A stretch of DNA of 64,000 bases, from assembly GCA_026545765.1 (NCBI GenBank), contig JAIFAC010000313.1:1-64000 (forward strand), in the 5' to 3' direction. Positions 47,075-58,715 of this stretch are shown one piece after another. Positions within the stretch are counted from its first letter, which is position 1, and each line of letters opens with the position of its first letter. The DNA is from Plantago major (taxonomy: Eukaryota > Streptophyta > Magnoliopsida > Lamiales > Plantaginaceae). Under the pieces are notes generated by a model, which ran no database searches, was not told the origin of the DNA, and worked only from the letters and a program-made list of their open reading frames with translations. The position numbers and the translations under genes were made by a program.

Positions 47075-47813
47075 TATAAAATAACATGGCAAATTAATCA
47101 CAAATTATTTGGTAGCAAAAACATATTAAATCAGTCAAACTTAACATGTAAATTACATTTATTACATTGTTTGAGTGTATTCATATGTTTTTGCTCACAA
47201 ATATTTGTGATCTTTTGTTGATAACTTAATTATATGCTGCTCTATTTTTTTCTAATATAAATTATTTTCGTTCTTTATTATTTTTCAAATATTTGGTAGG
47301 AGCTGACATAGATGTAATGATGTGTATCTATTTAATAAACTAAGCACCACAACAACAAATTAAGTCAAAAATCACAATTGAATGAAACTTTGAAACTAAA
47401 CCTAACACGTAATCGAATTGGGGGACTGCTATTTACCCATATAATTACATATCCAAACATAAATGTACTTGTAATCCAAATAACTCATAATCTAATCGTG
47501 TTGGAATTTTAGTAGATGAATTAGCTTTCAATTCGTTCGATGAATTGGTCAATGGAGCCCAACACGTCGAAAACAAGCATTCTGTGTAAGCATGTATCTC
47601 GTTTAAAATGAATTGCAGTTTGTGTCTTAAGTCACTAAAATCACCAAGTGGTGAAAGGGTGATTAATGCTTTAGTTTGTTTGATCAGTACATGAATGAGT
47701 TGAGTCATCTTAAACATGAGGATTAAGTAATCCTATGTGCTAAAATTAAGTGTTTAAAGAGCGAGTAATCGAAAGAAAGAAGAAAATTGAATCCAGGAGA
47801 AAAGGGGAGCCCA
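47075..47813. other. AT-rich spacer, no gene seen
   Basis: A minus-strand open piece of 90 codons (47445-47717) has no recognised motif, and I do not treat it as a gene. Confidence 0.45.
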
Positions 47814-49240
47814 GTGAAATGATCTCACATTAGGGTTAAGCGAGAAAATCTGTCTTTGTTTAGCAAGCGAGAGGTGAGGTGAAGGGGTGTTCACCGATGA
47901 GCTCTGTGGGCGACTGAAAAGTCACGATTTTCTCACAATTTCGATTTTGTTCTTTGATGTGCACTCAGAGATTTCGCTTTCCGTTGTAGAACCTATAATC
48001 CCTAAACACAATCAAGATTAAATTTATAAGTCGGAAGTCCTCAATCCACAGTTTATAGCAGAAAGTTGACTCGGGATGTCGTTCTTCACGGACACTTAGT
48101 ATAGGAATAAGTAAATAGCAGCTTGTGATTGAATGCGAGAAAAAAAGCAGTTAATCTCGGATAGAATAATTAAATTGCGATAAACCTAAATTGTTTTGTT
48201 TGTAAATCAATGATGGAAAGGCATAAAGGTTCCCCAACCTACCTCTGCTATGCTACTCCCAACTTCCTAGTTAAAATCCTACGCGGTTACCTCTAACGAC
48301 AGCAGGACATAATACTATGGTGCTCAGCGCGATCGACACGAGTACCCTTCTGATTCAATGAAACTCTTTGTGTCACTCAGAACATCACACCTTGAAAGAT
48401 GTATAAAGTTGTATAACCACGATTTACGTCGAATAATTATTCCATTAACATATCACGGTATGTAAAGAAGTAGCAAAAAGAGTTACGGTGGTTCGCCTTT
48501 ACAAGAGAAAGTTAGCTACTCATAGTAATCTAAGAACAGGAATCGAAAACTAAGAAGAAAGGAAGAAGAAGCTTAGTCTCTGATGTCTTTGTTCTGCTGC
48601 TTCTAGGTTTTTCCTCATACGGGTACGGCCAGTGGTTTTGAGTTTCACTTCCCGGAATTTGGTTCTCTCTTAGGAGAGAGCTGCTTTGTGGTATGTAGAA
48701 TTATGAGACCCCAGGGTCTTATTTATAGGTGAAATATCGAGCTCAAACCGCCATTGTTCAATAAGGAAGGTTTAGGAAGGCGGGCTCTAGCTGACGAGCG
48801 AAAAATAGCCAATAGCCAATCGGCACCTCCTGCGGTGCTTTGTGGACCGCATTACACCTATGTTGTCCCTGGACGCGATCTTCAATTTCTTGACTTGAAT
48901 CTGTTTTATTCGTTCTTCAATTTCGAGCTTCGTAACTTCGTTTCCTCGAAAAGTGGTCTTCTACAAAGTTGTTGCATCTTCAATTATCTTCGCATCAGGT
49001 CGAATGACATTTTTTGACTCCTCGAACTCCGTCTGAATCAGTCAATCCGCATATTAAACTTCCTTGTCCCTGTTTGGCACAATTATGCCGTTTTAGTGCC
49101 TGAAATCGTGCAGATCCTCAAAAATGCGATCATGACCTACATAAAACACGCAAAGTTGGTAATTGACCATAAAACGATACAAATATTGCATTTAGGGCAA
49201 AAAACGAGGGTTTAAAAGTATGTTATATCGCACATTTCAT
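47814..49240 (-). repeat. LTR-like block with minus-strand promoter
   Basis: On the minus strand the block opens TGAAATGTGCGATATAACATAC, a typical LTR-like TG start. On the plus strand it may begin at TGAAATGATC (47814), so the ends would be TGAAAT/ATTTCA. A minus-strand CTATAAATAAGACCC (about 48719-48730) is a good TATA box. No internal element genes and no matching 5-base flanks were found. Solo LTR is my preferred reading, but the left edge is weak. Confidence 0.4.
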
Positions 49241-49704
49241 TGTGACATCATCCTTGTCTTTATCATGAATATACACTTACCTTGAGTTGAATAATTGTGT
49301 CTCTTTCAACTTGTGTCTATTGCGTGAAGAGTTAACACCTTTAATGGAAGGATATAACTCTTGGGAAAGATCACCAAACAAGTATAAATATGTGAAGAAG
49401 TTCTTCACAAGAACACACAACACAAGCCACACTTGTTCTTTCCTTGCTCTTTTGTGCATCCTTATACATTAAAACTAAGGTTCGAAAGACTCAGCTATCA
49501 GAGTGCAACCTAGCCATTTAAGATAAGTTTTATCCTGGGAGACTATTGCATAAAACGTAGCGGGCCAATAAAGTCTTAAGGAGTGATAGTCTAACTATCG
49601 ACTCATCTCGACCTTGTTTTTTATATTCACTACTTCCTTGCCCGCTGATTACCTATTACATTCCCTACAATCTTAAGACTTTATCAATTCGTGCCACCCC
49701 TATT
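49241..49704 (+). other. Leader region of copia element C
   Basis: It includes AAGACTCAGCTATCAGAGTGC at about 49487 and continues to the gag ATG. I found no LTR here matching anything after 54688, and no certain primer-binding site. Confidence 0.35.
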
Positions 49705-50740
49705 ATGGGGGACATCTCTTCTGCTGCAACCCCTGAAGAAGCAGTGGATATGTCTGAAGAAAACTCGAACAAGCAAGGGGCTTTCGATGCTTGGTCGCAC
49801 AACGACTTTCTCTGTAATAATTACATTTTGAATTGTCTTTCAGATTCTATGTATACTACTTACTGTACGGTCTCTTCCACCAAATTGTTGGAAAAGAAGT
49901 ATAGTGTTGAAGATGTTGGCATGAAGAAATTCATGGTGTCAAAATTTCTAAAATTCAAAATGGTGGACTCCAAACTTGTGGGGGTTCAAATTGAAGAATT
50001 CAAATGGTTTTGCATGGCTTGGATTACGAGAACTTGAAACGCATAATGAATCCTTCTTGGTGGTTGCTCTAATTAAAATTTACCTCATTAGTGGTGAATT
50101 TTCAAGTTATGAAGCTTAAATCCGAGGAGATGAAGTTGGAAGACCTTATTATCAAACTCTAGATCCGTGAGGATAATAGGAAGGCCTTGAACAAGGAAAC
50201 AACCCCTTGATGCAAAGGCGCTTTTGGTTGGGATCAAGGGCAAAGGCAAAAGTGTAAGGACCGTGGTGGAGGTTCTAGTAATATGACTTAGGTCTAAGCC
50301 CATGTTCAATGGTGTGTGTCATCATTGTAAGAAGCATAGTCCTGAGAAAAGGATTTTTGTACTCTGAAGAGACAGAAATCAGAAGAAAAAGCAATTGCCA
50401 ATGTGGTTAAACATACACCTTTTCCGGTGGATGGGACTTCAGAATTCTCTGCGGTTGTGCTAGAAGAAATCTTGGTGGAAAATTCTAGAGCATGGTGGTT
50501 AGACATCAGAGTTACTCAACACATATTTTCGATAAAAGTGTCTTCTTGAACTACACTTCGGTGAGCGACAAGAAATTGTTCATGGGAAACCATGCAAATT
50601 CTGAAGTGGCCGGTGTTGGTAGTGTGGTCCTCAAGATGACTTCTGATAAGACGTTAGTTCTCAAATAAGTGCTTCATGTCCCGGACGTAAGGAAGAACTT
50701 GGTTTCAGGACTATATCTGGTGAAGGCTAGCTCACCTTTA
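49705..50740 (+). pseudogene. Element C gag and protease
   Basis: ATG at 49705 (MGDISSAATPEEAVDMSEEN) starts a 110-codon frame whose second half, KLLEKKYSVEDVGMKKFMV then KFLKFKMVD, is the copia Gag core. The zinc knuckle is partly legible near 50315-50345 (HHCKKHSPE). A protease-like region follows near 50490 (WWLD), without a clear DSG. The first frame ends at 50037, and the remainder lies in shifted frames. Confidence 0.7.
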
Positions 50741-51201
50741 AGTTGTTCTTTGAATCTGAGAAGTTTGTAATCACCAAGTTTGGTGAATTTGTAGGAAGAG
50801 GCTACGTCGTAGACGGGCTATTCAAGTTGAATGTAAACTATGTAATGCTTAAGTCAGTGAATGAAAATAATGTTTCTTCTTACCTTTTTGAGCAATCTGA
50901 TTTATGGCATTATAGATTAGGGCATACAAATCATTACAGACTCTTGCGATACTCGAGTTGTTGCCTTCTATCAACTTTAACAACCATCAGAAATGTGGGG
51001 TGTGTGTTGAAGCAAAACTTAAAAAGTCTCCATTCCCCTTTGTGGAAAGAATTACTCCTCTCGAATTAATCCATGGTGACTTATGTGATTTGAAATTCGT
51101 GCAAACAAGAGGAGGAAAGAAATACTTTGTGACATTCATAGATGATTGTACAAGGTATTGTTATGTGTACTTGCTGAGAAGCAAAGATGAAGCCTTTGAG
51201 G

Positions 51202-51890
51202 TAGGGCTGCTCATATGATCCGGATCCGTAGATCCGGTCCGTTTATCCGCTTTTACGGATCGGATCGATTCGATCCAGATTAGCTAATGGTCGGATAACG
51301 GACACGATTTTTTTCTATCCGTGAAAAACGGATAAATCAGCCGGATATCCGTTTTATCCATTTGTTTTTTAATTTTTTTATAAGGTTATTACTTATATAG
51401 TTATATACCCTTTCAGCCTTTCTTTTTCATTTCATTGCAACTAACCAGATCTAGATCTGATCGATCGCCATCTCCATCTGTTCCTCTCCTCTCCGTCTCG
51501 GCACCGTGACACCACATCGCCATCTCCTCTCCGTCTCAGCTCAAGCATCCACCACATCGCCATCTCCTCTCCGTTCCTCTCCTCTCCGTCTCACCACCGT
51601 GACCACCAAATCGCCATCTCCTCTCCGTTCTCAGCTCCAGTCGACAGTCGTCACCCACACCTGCTTTCTTGCTCATCTCCAGTCGACACCCACACCTGCT
51701 AATAATGTTGAAAAAAATTTTATAGTCTAATAATGTTGAATTTTTTTAATTATATTTCAGGATAACGGATATCAAATCCGGATTTATCCGTTATCCGTGA
51801 ATTTATCGTGTCCGATCCGTTACGAGCGGATCGGATATGAATGGACCTTTCTTCATCGGATCGATCCGTATCCATACATTGCAGCCACTA
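51202..51890. mobile_element. hAT-type MITE in the integrase of C (689 bp)
   Basis: It starts TAGGGCTGC and ends GCAGCCACTA, inverted with one extra base. The 8-base flanks CTTTGAGG (51194-51201) and CTTTGAGA (51891-51898) fit a hAT target duplication. Subterminal words GGATCCGTAGATCCGG and CGGATCGATCCGTATCC are inverted relative to each other. The core (51470-51700) is pyrimidine-rich with repeats of CGCCATCTCCTCTCCG. There is no transposase. Confidence 0.88.
51510..51700 (+). repeat. Pyrimidine-rich internal repeats of the hAT MITE
   Basis: CATCGCCATCTCCTCTCCGT recurs at about 51514, 51555 and 51611 (last copy AATCGCC). CCAGTCGACA.TC..CACCCACACCTGCT occurs twice near 51645-51700. An open frame across it is a chance product of the repeats. 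Confidence 0.7.
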
Positions 51891-52239
51891 CTTTGAGAAC
51901 AAAAACTACAAAACTTCATGTGGTATCATTCATCAAACAACAACCCCTCTCCTCAATCAATTGAATTCTTTGAGGATAAAACATGACATTGAAGGAGATG
52001 TTAAATGCAATGTTGTTAAATTAAGGCTTCCTCGAATTTATGGGGTAAAACCATTCTTAACATAATTACACGAAGAAAAGCAACAAAAATCCATATAAAC
52101 AATGGAGATGACACCCCCGTCTTACAAGATGTTCAAAGTGTAGGGTTGTTTGGCAAAGGTAGAAGCACCCAATAAAGCGAGTTAATATTGGTCCCAAACT
52201 ATAGATTGTATTTTACTAGGGTATGCAAATAATAGTAGT

Positions 52240-52790
52240 TGATAGGGTGTATTATTGTCGATGATAAAGCTGAAGATCTCTCAAAGAGGAAGCTCCTTAC
52301 GAGGAGAACAAGATAATTGCCCTCAGTTCACTATTCCATCAGGGAATCACTTCCACTCCACTACATTTGAGTCGACAAAGTTACCTTGAGGAGAACTCAT
52401 TGCCTACGAGGGCAGCTACAAGGGACCGATAGGTGGCGAGATATGAGGGAGACAAGATCCCGTCAAGGAGGCTTGTCCCTCCACTGAAATCTATAAACAT
52501 AGGCTACCCCTCACACTTATGGTAAGCATTCATTATCTCATCTACCCCTGCTCCTAAGCTCGAGGCACAACCTCCGGCTCTTTAGTTGAGTCACCACCCG
52601 ACTGTCTGAGGCAAGTCGGTTAAAGAACTAACCCTTTCCTTTGTCACGAAGGAATCATCCAAGAGAATTACGAGGAGTGGACCCTTTGGAGACTTAATTA
52701 CCATAACACACATATACCTTTACGAGGACTTATAGAGCAACTATACCTTACACTTTACATAGGGACTTACTTAGTGCAAAATATACATCA
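52240..52790 (-). repeat. Solo LTR (Ty3/gypsy type) in element C
   Basis: It has TGAT...ATCA ends. On the minus strand it starts TGATGTATATTTTGCACTAAGTAAGTCCC, a gypsy-like LTR opening, quoted here only as a start. TAGTAGT borders both sides, so the host reading GCAAATAATAGTAGTGCTTAT (A-N-N-S-S-A-Y) is restored on removal. No internal genes are present. Solo LTRs arise by recombination between the two LTRs of one element. Confidence 0.75.
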
Positions 52791-53459
52791 TTAGTAGTGC
52801 TTATCAATTTCTTAGCCCATCGGTGCAGGATAGGTGATGTACATGTTGAGACAATCATAGAATCGGAATGTTGAATTCTTTGAAGATATCTTTCCTAGGA
52901 AGGAAAAGAAGGACTTTTACTTTCTTTGAAGTCAAGTTGGTGAACTTGGTGAGAATGAAAATGATGGACCAAATGAACTTATAAAAGGATCAAATGTGGT
53001 CTTGAATCTAGTGTCTTCCTCGATCGGCTCACCAACTTAAGAGAATCTGAGGCTCATTATGTTGTCGAGGAATAAAAGCGATCTAGTAGTTCAATGCAAG
53101 AAAATTCAAAGGCCCATGACATTGAACCAAGGCGTAGGAAAAGGTATGGCTAGAAAGAAGAAGGAATTTGGTTCGATTTTACGACCTTCTTGGTGAAAAA
53201 TGACCAAAGACGATCAAGCAAGCATTGTCTACTCACAGGGCTCCTATTTGGAAGGAAGCTACATAGAGTTAAATTGGGTCCATCTGCAAAATCACACTTG
53301 AGTATGGCTAATCTCCTCCGTGGTTTAAGACTTTAGGGTGCAAGTGGATTACGAAGTGAAAACTTAAATGCGATGGAGCAGTTGACAAAATAAGAGCAAG
53401 ATTGGTGGTATAGGGTATCGCCAAAGGAAGGCTGGACTACTTGACGCGCTCATGTCTAA

Positions 53460-54688
53460 ATTAACCTCCATAAGAGTATTTATAGCCATTGTCGCATTGC
53501 ATGACTTAGGAATACATCAAATGGATGTTAAAACAACATTCCTCAATGTTGAATTAGAGGAAGAAATTTAGATGGAACAACCTGAAGGGTATGTGGTTCC
53601 ATGACAAGAAGGCAAAGTCTGCCCCCTTGTAAAATCATTGTATGGACTGAAACCGGCTTCTAAACAATGGCATTAGAAATTTGACAACTCGTTATTGTCA
53701 AAGGGATTCTCAATAAATGAATGTGACAAATGCATTTACGTGAAAGGGGACTCCAATTCCTTCGTGATGATTTTGTTATATGTAGATGACTTACTCATCA
53801 CCGGTAGTAGTCACAAGTTAATCCTTGAGACTAAATCAATGTTGAAAATTATTTTTGACATGAAGGACATGGGAAACCCTGATATGATTTTGGGAATTAA
53901 GATTTCCAAAACTTCTGATGGTCTGGTACTTTCTCAATCTCATTACATTGAAAATGTATTTAAGAGATTTGATGTTCATGGTTTGTCACCAATGGATATG
54001 AGCAAGAACATTGCTAAACATCGGGTTCTGTGTCGAATAGGTATGCACAAGTAATTGGCTGCCTAATGCACATTGCTAATTGTACACGTCCTGACATTGC
54101 TTATCTTGTCAACAAGTTGGCAAGGTTTACTCGGACAATGCTGGAAAGGATATTTAGATATCTAAAATACACCCTTAAGTATGGTCTACATTACTCCAGA
54201 TATCCCGCTGTGTTAGAAGGTTTTTCTGATGCTAACTGGATATCAGATATTAAGAACTGCAAATCTATTTGTGGGTATGTTTTTACAATTGGTGGTGGGG
54301 CGGTGTCTTGGAAATCCTCCAAGCAAACTATGATTTCCAGGTATACCATGCAATCTGAGTTTATTGGTTTAGACAAAGCTGGGGAAGAAGTGGAGTGGCT
54401 CCGTGAATTGTTGGAAGATATCCCCTGTTGGGATAAACCCGTGCATTCAAGAACGATTAATTGTGACAGTCAATCGGCACTTGAAGAGCACGAAGTAACA
54501 TGTACAATGACAAGTCTAGACACATTCGTTGTAGACATAAGACCATTAGAGAATTGATCTCAACGGGTGTTATTTCTATGGATTATGTGAAATCTAAAGA
54601 CAATAGTGTTGATCCGTTAACGAAAGGTCTTTCAGGGGAGCAAACTCTCTTTCTGTCTAGGGGAATGGGATTAAAATCCATGTCTTAA
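53460..54688 (+). pseudogene. Element C reverse transcriptase and RNase H
   Basis: DLGIHQMDVKTTFLN and SLYGLKPASKQW (53510-53660) start the RT with scattered stops. An open frame at 53695-54054 contains ILLYVDDLLITGS (active site YVDD). RNase H is in the next frame, 54030-54557: RPDIAYLVNKLARFTR, EGFSDANWISDIKNCKSICG and then ISRYTMQSEFIGL, a changed form of the usual SSxEAEY. The end lies at 54500-54688 (VKSKDNSVDPLTKGL). Long intact pieces show this part is younger or better preserved than the rest. Confidence 0.88.
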
Positions 54689-55996
54689 AAGAATTCTTGC
54701 GGTGGTAACCCAACCATACTAACTGGAGATCCCAAGAATTTGGTTAGATGTGGAAAACTAGCATGAGGATCCGTCGAGCGCTTAGAGGGTGTTTACGACA
54801 CTAATTAATAGGTATGAGCACTTCGGACTATGACACTTGTGACTATAACTCCAAAGCATATTCCCGCGTAAGACATAAATGCTACACTGGAGCGGTAAAT
54901 GGTGAGTTTATGAACTTTTTTTTTTTTTGTCCATTAATATTTTTTTAAACTCTTAATAATTCTCAAATTTTGAAGTTCAAATTAAGAATTTAAAAGATAC
55001 TCTTGTTTAGAAGTTACCAATTAAAGTGTAAAGACTCGTCGCCTCAAATAAGAAAAACACAATTGAAACCAGCATGTCCATGGCCACAACGGACAATGAT
55101 AAGATCCCTAAACGAGTGTGGTTATATTAGTATTAGGTACTTTTGTTTTGGTATACACAAAACGCCGACCGGTTCAAGGGAAGATTCAAAGCCGAAAGCT
55201 ATCTATCCTATTCGATAGGTCTAATTTTCAGTTTTCTTTCAAAATGTCGATATAAATCTTTTTTTTTTTTCATTTTTTTACTCAAGTATACATATAGAGA
55301 TTTTTTTTTATTTTTTCAAACACAAGGGTGGGGAAGGGTGATTGAGCCCCACCCATGACATTCTTCAAAAAACGAATCCGATTGGTTAGGAGACACTTTC
55401 AATGGAATATTACTTTTATTGTAGAGTAAATTGAGTAGGAATTCTATCATTATTTTCAAATAACAAAATACTAGAAAATACTATAAATATATACAAACAG
55501 TTCAATCATTATCATTGGCCATATAAATTAGTGAAAGGATGCATCGGGCCACCTCCTCTCTCTTCCCATCTTTCAACTCTTATGGACGGATTGACAGTCA
55601 ATATAGTTGATGGCCAAAAGTTTAAGGAAAAGAACGTACGTATGGTTCCCTCCATATGCCAAAACATTAAATTACTTAGACAAATTCCATAATGTTTAAT
55701 ACTCACTCCGTTCCATTAATAACTTCTTAACTTTACTTTTATAGGGTTCAAACTTTCTAATCCATTTATGAAAATATTTTACCTCCATTAACTAATTTTT
55801 TATTATTTCTCTTTCCTACATTATCATCACTTTATCCAATTTATCTCTTACTTTATCACACACTTACAATTTCACCAATATAATACCTCTTATAAATCAT
55901 TATTTTATTATCATTATTTTACAATTTCTTGTAATATTGAATTTGTTACATGGTATATATTATATTGTGATATTCGTTTCTCTCTAAATGGAATAG
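54689..55996. other. 3' flank of C and AT-rich spacer before V4
   Basis: The first 200 bases (AACTGGAGATCCCAAGAATTTGG) look like the usual untranslated tail of this copia lineage. T-rich runs lie at 54915-54928 and 55259-55310. A Stowaway-like start (TACTCACTCCGTTCCATTAATAA) lies at 55699, but no matching right end was found. Confidence 0.4.
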
Positions 55997-56144
55997 ATGA
56001 GCAGGACTGCTGACCTTCACATTGAGCCTCGAGAACTTCGACTACCATGTAAGTAATTTTCAATTGACTTTGCTTGATCCTCTCAATTTTCTCATCCAAT
56101 CTTGTCAGTTGTCATGTTGTGTATTATGTCTGAACATAACTGAA

Positions 56145-56250
56145 CTGATCGAATCAAATCAGAATCGAATGGTGTGAATCATAAAACGAAGGCAAATGTA
56201 AAACCAATCGAATTGAAGGAATCGAATCCAATCAACCGAATAAATGAAAT
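56145..56250 (+). repeat. Degenerate GAATC pentanucleotide array 1
   Basis: GAATC and close variants (GAATCAAATCAGAATCGAAT) recur in V4 intron 1, followed by an AAT run at about 56335-56352. Confidence 0.75.
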
Positions 56251-56835
56251 TAATGAGTTTTTAAATGAAAAGAACAGAGTCTAACTCTTTAAAGTTTATG
56301 CAATTAATCTGAAATGAACGGTAAAAATTATTTTATAATAATAATAATAATATAAAATAATAATTAAATAGGTTAACTTTCACTGTTACCTTGCATCATT
56401 TACTGCCCGCAATTATTTATCTCCTTTTCCAACTTAATTAGTAGTCAATCAATTAGGTTATATAGGGTTGTGCAAACAATCCGCCTGACACTGTCCGCGC
56501 AAAATTGTCTGTCTCAATCACCGATTAATTTTTTTTAAAAAACTTACGCGAGTTAATTTTATAACCCGCCAATCGATTAAGAGCGGGTGGGTATTGAAAT
56601 GTTAAACTGAAAAACCCATATATTGCTTACATAACAAAAAATGTATACGCGGAAATAAATTAATTGTCACTTAAACGAATAGATAGAAATATAGAATAGA
56701 TTCAAGTTGAAGGTCATCTTGAAATCTTGAATCGGCACGAGAACAAGTAGCCCAATTGAAAATGAACATATGTGTTGGGGAGTGTTGTGAGTATCAGTTG
56801 AATAGGTACTTGAGGAAGAAAAGGGGCTGGATCCC

Positions 56836-57337
56836 TTGGTAGAGCAAATTGCACTTGACTACATGAAGTGTGATATCAATCGAGAGATACGAACCTGGAT
56901 AGTTATGGAAGATGGCCATGTTGATTCTGATTGGGAAGGGACTCCTGAGGAGAAGGAACATGAGATTTGGCAAGAAGTAGGTAATGGCTGCGGACGCAGC
57001 AAATTAGTACTACATCAATGGAGAGTGTTATTCACTAGAGAGGGTTGAGTTGGACAAAAGGAAGATACCATCAATAGACTATACCCCACCTAATATGGAT
57101 CTAACCAGTATTGGAAAGAAAAGAAAGATGATAAGCTCGGCTGAAGTTGCACAATGGGTTGCTGCCAAACTGGAGGGACGAGTCGAGGGAAAAGGCAAAC
57201 TATCGGAGACATCAGGGCGCGTAGAGGGGCGGGAGGGGCCATCCATGGCAGAGGATAGCAAGGACGCGTCCAAGGAGGGAGGAAGAGCTTATGGGGACAA
57301 GTCTCATCTTTGGGGGGGGGGGGGGGGAGAACCTTGA
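56836..57337 (+). other. Two adjoining open pieces of unknown origin in V4 intron 1
   Basis: 56836-57048 (70 codons, starts MVEQIALDYMKCDINREIR) and 57050-57337 (95 codons, MDKRKIPSIDYTPPN, then a Gly/Glu/Lys-rich tail) lie two bases apart. A changed frame of one longer coding stretch is possible. The composition is unlike the AT-rich surroundings, so this is likely a piece of a mobile element; LINE ORF1 is one guess. I recognise no domain. The second piece runs into a 17-base G run. Confidence 0.3.
57311..57327 (+). repeat. 17-base G run
   Basis: A homopolymer of 17 G. Its length is likely to be unreliable in any read type. Confidence 0.95.
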
Positions 57338-57549
57338 TTCTAGAACATTCAATCACGGACCGCGAACGTGGCTATAGTTCGTCTAGCAAGCCCAACCCGG
57401 TGGAATATCTTCTTTTTGGTATTATTTTCATTAATTAGTTTGAGAGTCATGTTTTGGCTAGAGATCTAGAATAAGAAGTCAACTACTACCGCCTCTTTTT
57501 TCAACCAAAATTCATCGAATCGAATCAATTGTAGTAATAAAATATAACC

Positions 57550-57592
57550 AAGCAGAATCGAATCGAATCGAATCGAATCAACCGAAAGAATG
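57550..57592 (+). repeat. GAATC array 2
   Basis: Five uninterrupted GAATC-type units (AGAATCGAATCGAATCGAATC) in V4 intron 1. Confidence 0.9.
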
Positions 57593-57989
57593 GTTTAAGT
57601 TAAAAAGAACAGAGCCTAAATTCTATTAAGGTGATAAGGTAGGTAGATATATTATGTTCTTTTATATATATTTTTCCTTTTATTTGATTTCCTTTAAAAT
57701 TCTAGACTACCTAAAATACTAGTATAAATAGAACTATTAGGACTTCACTGTAATAAGTTGAATTATGAATATTGATATATCCACCGTATTTGTGCATGGT
57801 CAATTAAGACACTATTCAGTTGTGAAAAATATCTAATTTTAGGTGAATCATGCCATGTACTGTTGGAGTTCGCTTAATTCCGGTGAATTACTGCATACTC
57901 AAAACTCAGCGTCTCATGAAATTGCCCATCTTCTAAGTTAATGAACTCCTCATATTTAAAGGACAAAATATAAACTTTGAATAAAGGAT

Positions 57990-58576
57990 CATATTTTCAA
58001 CTCAAATTTACTAAATCGAATCGAATCGAATGGGAATCGAATCAAATCAAACGAAATAAACTAAACGAATCAAATCAACGAAATCAAAAATTACATTTGT
58101 CCCATTTTTTAATAATAATGAGTTTACATCCGTCCATTAATAAATTCGTAGCGAGATTTTTTCCTGACGCTGATCAGATTTCGCAAATTACACGACAAAA
58201 AGAATATAATTAAATTATATTATAAAAATAAATTAAGTATATTTGACTAATATAACTTTGTTTTATACTTTTTTGTTACAATTTGTAGAGTTTGTTGATT
58301 TTAGTTTAGATAACTTGCTTTTTATTTATTAAGTTTGAGAAAAAACTCAACGATGATTCTCGAAGTTCTATCGTTTCTAATATCTTCCAATAAAAGACAT
58401 ATGCATTTTTTGTTGTAGATGTACGACAAAGTATGCGAACTACTTGAATGGTACTGTGCTTCAGAAGCTTTATCTCAACTCAACTTTTACTAGAAAAGAG
58501 GTAATTCGATCAGAATAATAAATTTTCTTATTTTCCTCGTAAAAAGATTTGTGTACAGAATAAACGATAAAATATT

Positions 58577-58612
<36 letters not shown>

Positions 58613-58715
58613 TTAGTGAACTTAAGAGAATTGAATCAAGAAAGTCGAATCAAGAGATGAATCAAGACGAATTAATCGAATCGAACCGAATCGAATCAAG
58701 CTTTCAAATCGAAAA
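57990..58715 (+). repeat. Duplicated block, copy 1 (related to 61955-63030)
   Basis: Shared in order with the block at 61955-63030: TTCAA.TCAAATTTA.CGAATCGAATCG, AAATTACATTTGTCCCATTTTTAATAATAATGA, TTCATTAATAAATTCGTA, GACGTTGATCAGA, GTATATTTGACTAA.ATAACTTTG, TTTATTAAGTTTGAG.AAAAACTCAACGATG, GATGTACGACAAAGTATG, an AAT run, and a closing GAATC array. Both copies lie in the same orientation, before an exon of V4 and of V5 respectively. Confidence 0.85.
58572..58613 (+). repeat. (AAT)n microsatellite
   Basis: About 13 AAT units. A related run in the second copy of the block lies at about 62848-62890. Confidence 0.95.

Larger units (their letters stand above)
50743..52850 (+). pseudogene. Element C gag-pre-integrase and integrase, doubly interrupted
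   Basis: [17 protein letters not shown] near 50900-50950 and [16 protein letters not shown] near 51000 form the gag-pre-integrase zinc region. [10 protein letters not shown] and YFVTFIDDCTRYCYVYLL (51055-51175) form the integrase core start. The reading KDEAFE stops at the MITE (51202) and continues after 51890 (GIIHQTTTPL). LPRIYGVKPFLT and the linker AKVEAPNK lead to the solo LTR at 52240. After 52790 SAYQFLA, then VEFFEDIFP, continue to RT. Both insertions therefore entered a once continuous gene. Confidence 0.8.
49705..54688 (+). mobile_element. Element C: second Ty1/copia lineage, LTRs not found
   Basis: gag (49705-50340), protease (about 50480-50740), gag-pre-integrase and integrase (50743-52850, interrupted twice), RT (53460-54010) and RNase H (54030-54688) appear in copia order. 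The wording differs from A and B: the active site reads YVDDLLITGS rather than VDDIIFGS, and the RNase H end reads KSKDNSVDPLTKGL. It is therefore another lineage. A hAT-type MITE and a solo LTR sit inside the integrase region, and frames are broken. A standard pair of LTRs is not visible at either side. Confidence 0.85.

Noticed and set aside
47445-47717. 90-codon minus-strand frame
   Set aside because: No domain, no upstream signals and AT-rich surroundings; probably chance.
51506-51730. 74-codon frame rich in Thr/Ser/Pro
   Set aside because: A product of the pyrimidine repeats in the hAT MITE; no gene evidence.
55699-55930. Further Stowaway MITE starting TACTCACTCCGTTCC
   Set aside because: No inverted right end could be found, so only the left end is noted.
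57079-57356. Minus-strand frames with poly-Pro
   Set aside because: Mirror of the Gly/Glu-rich plus-strand piece and the G run.
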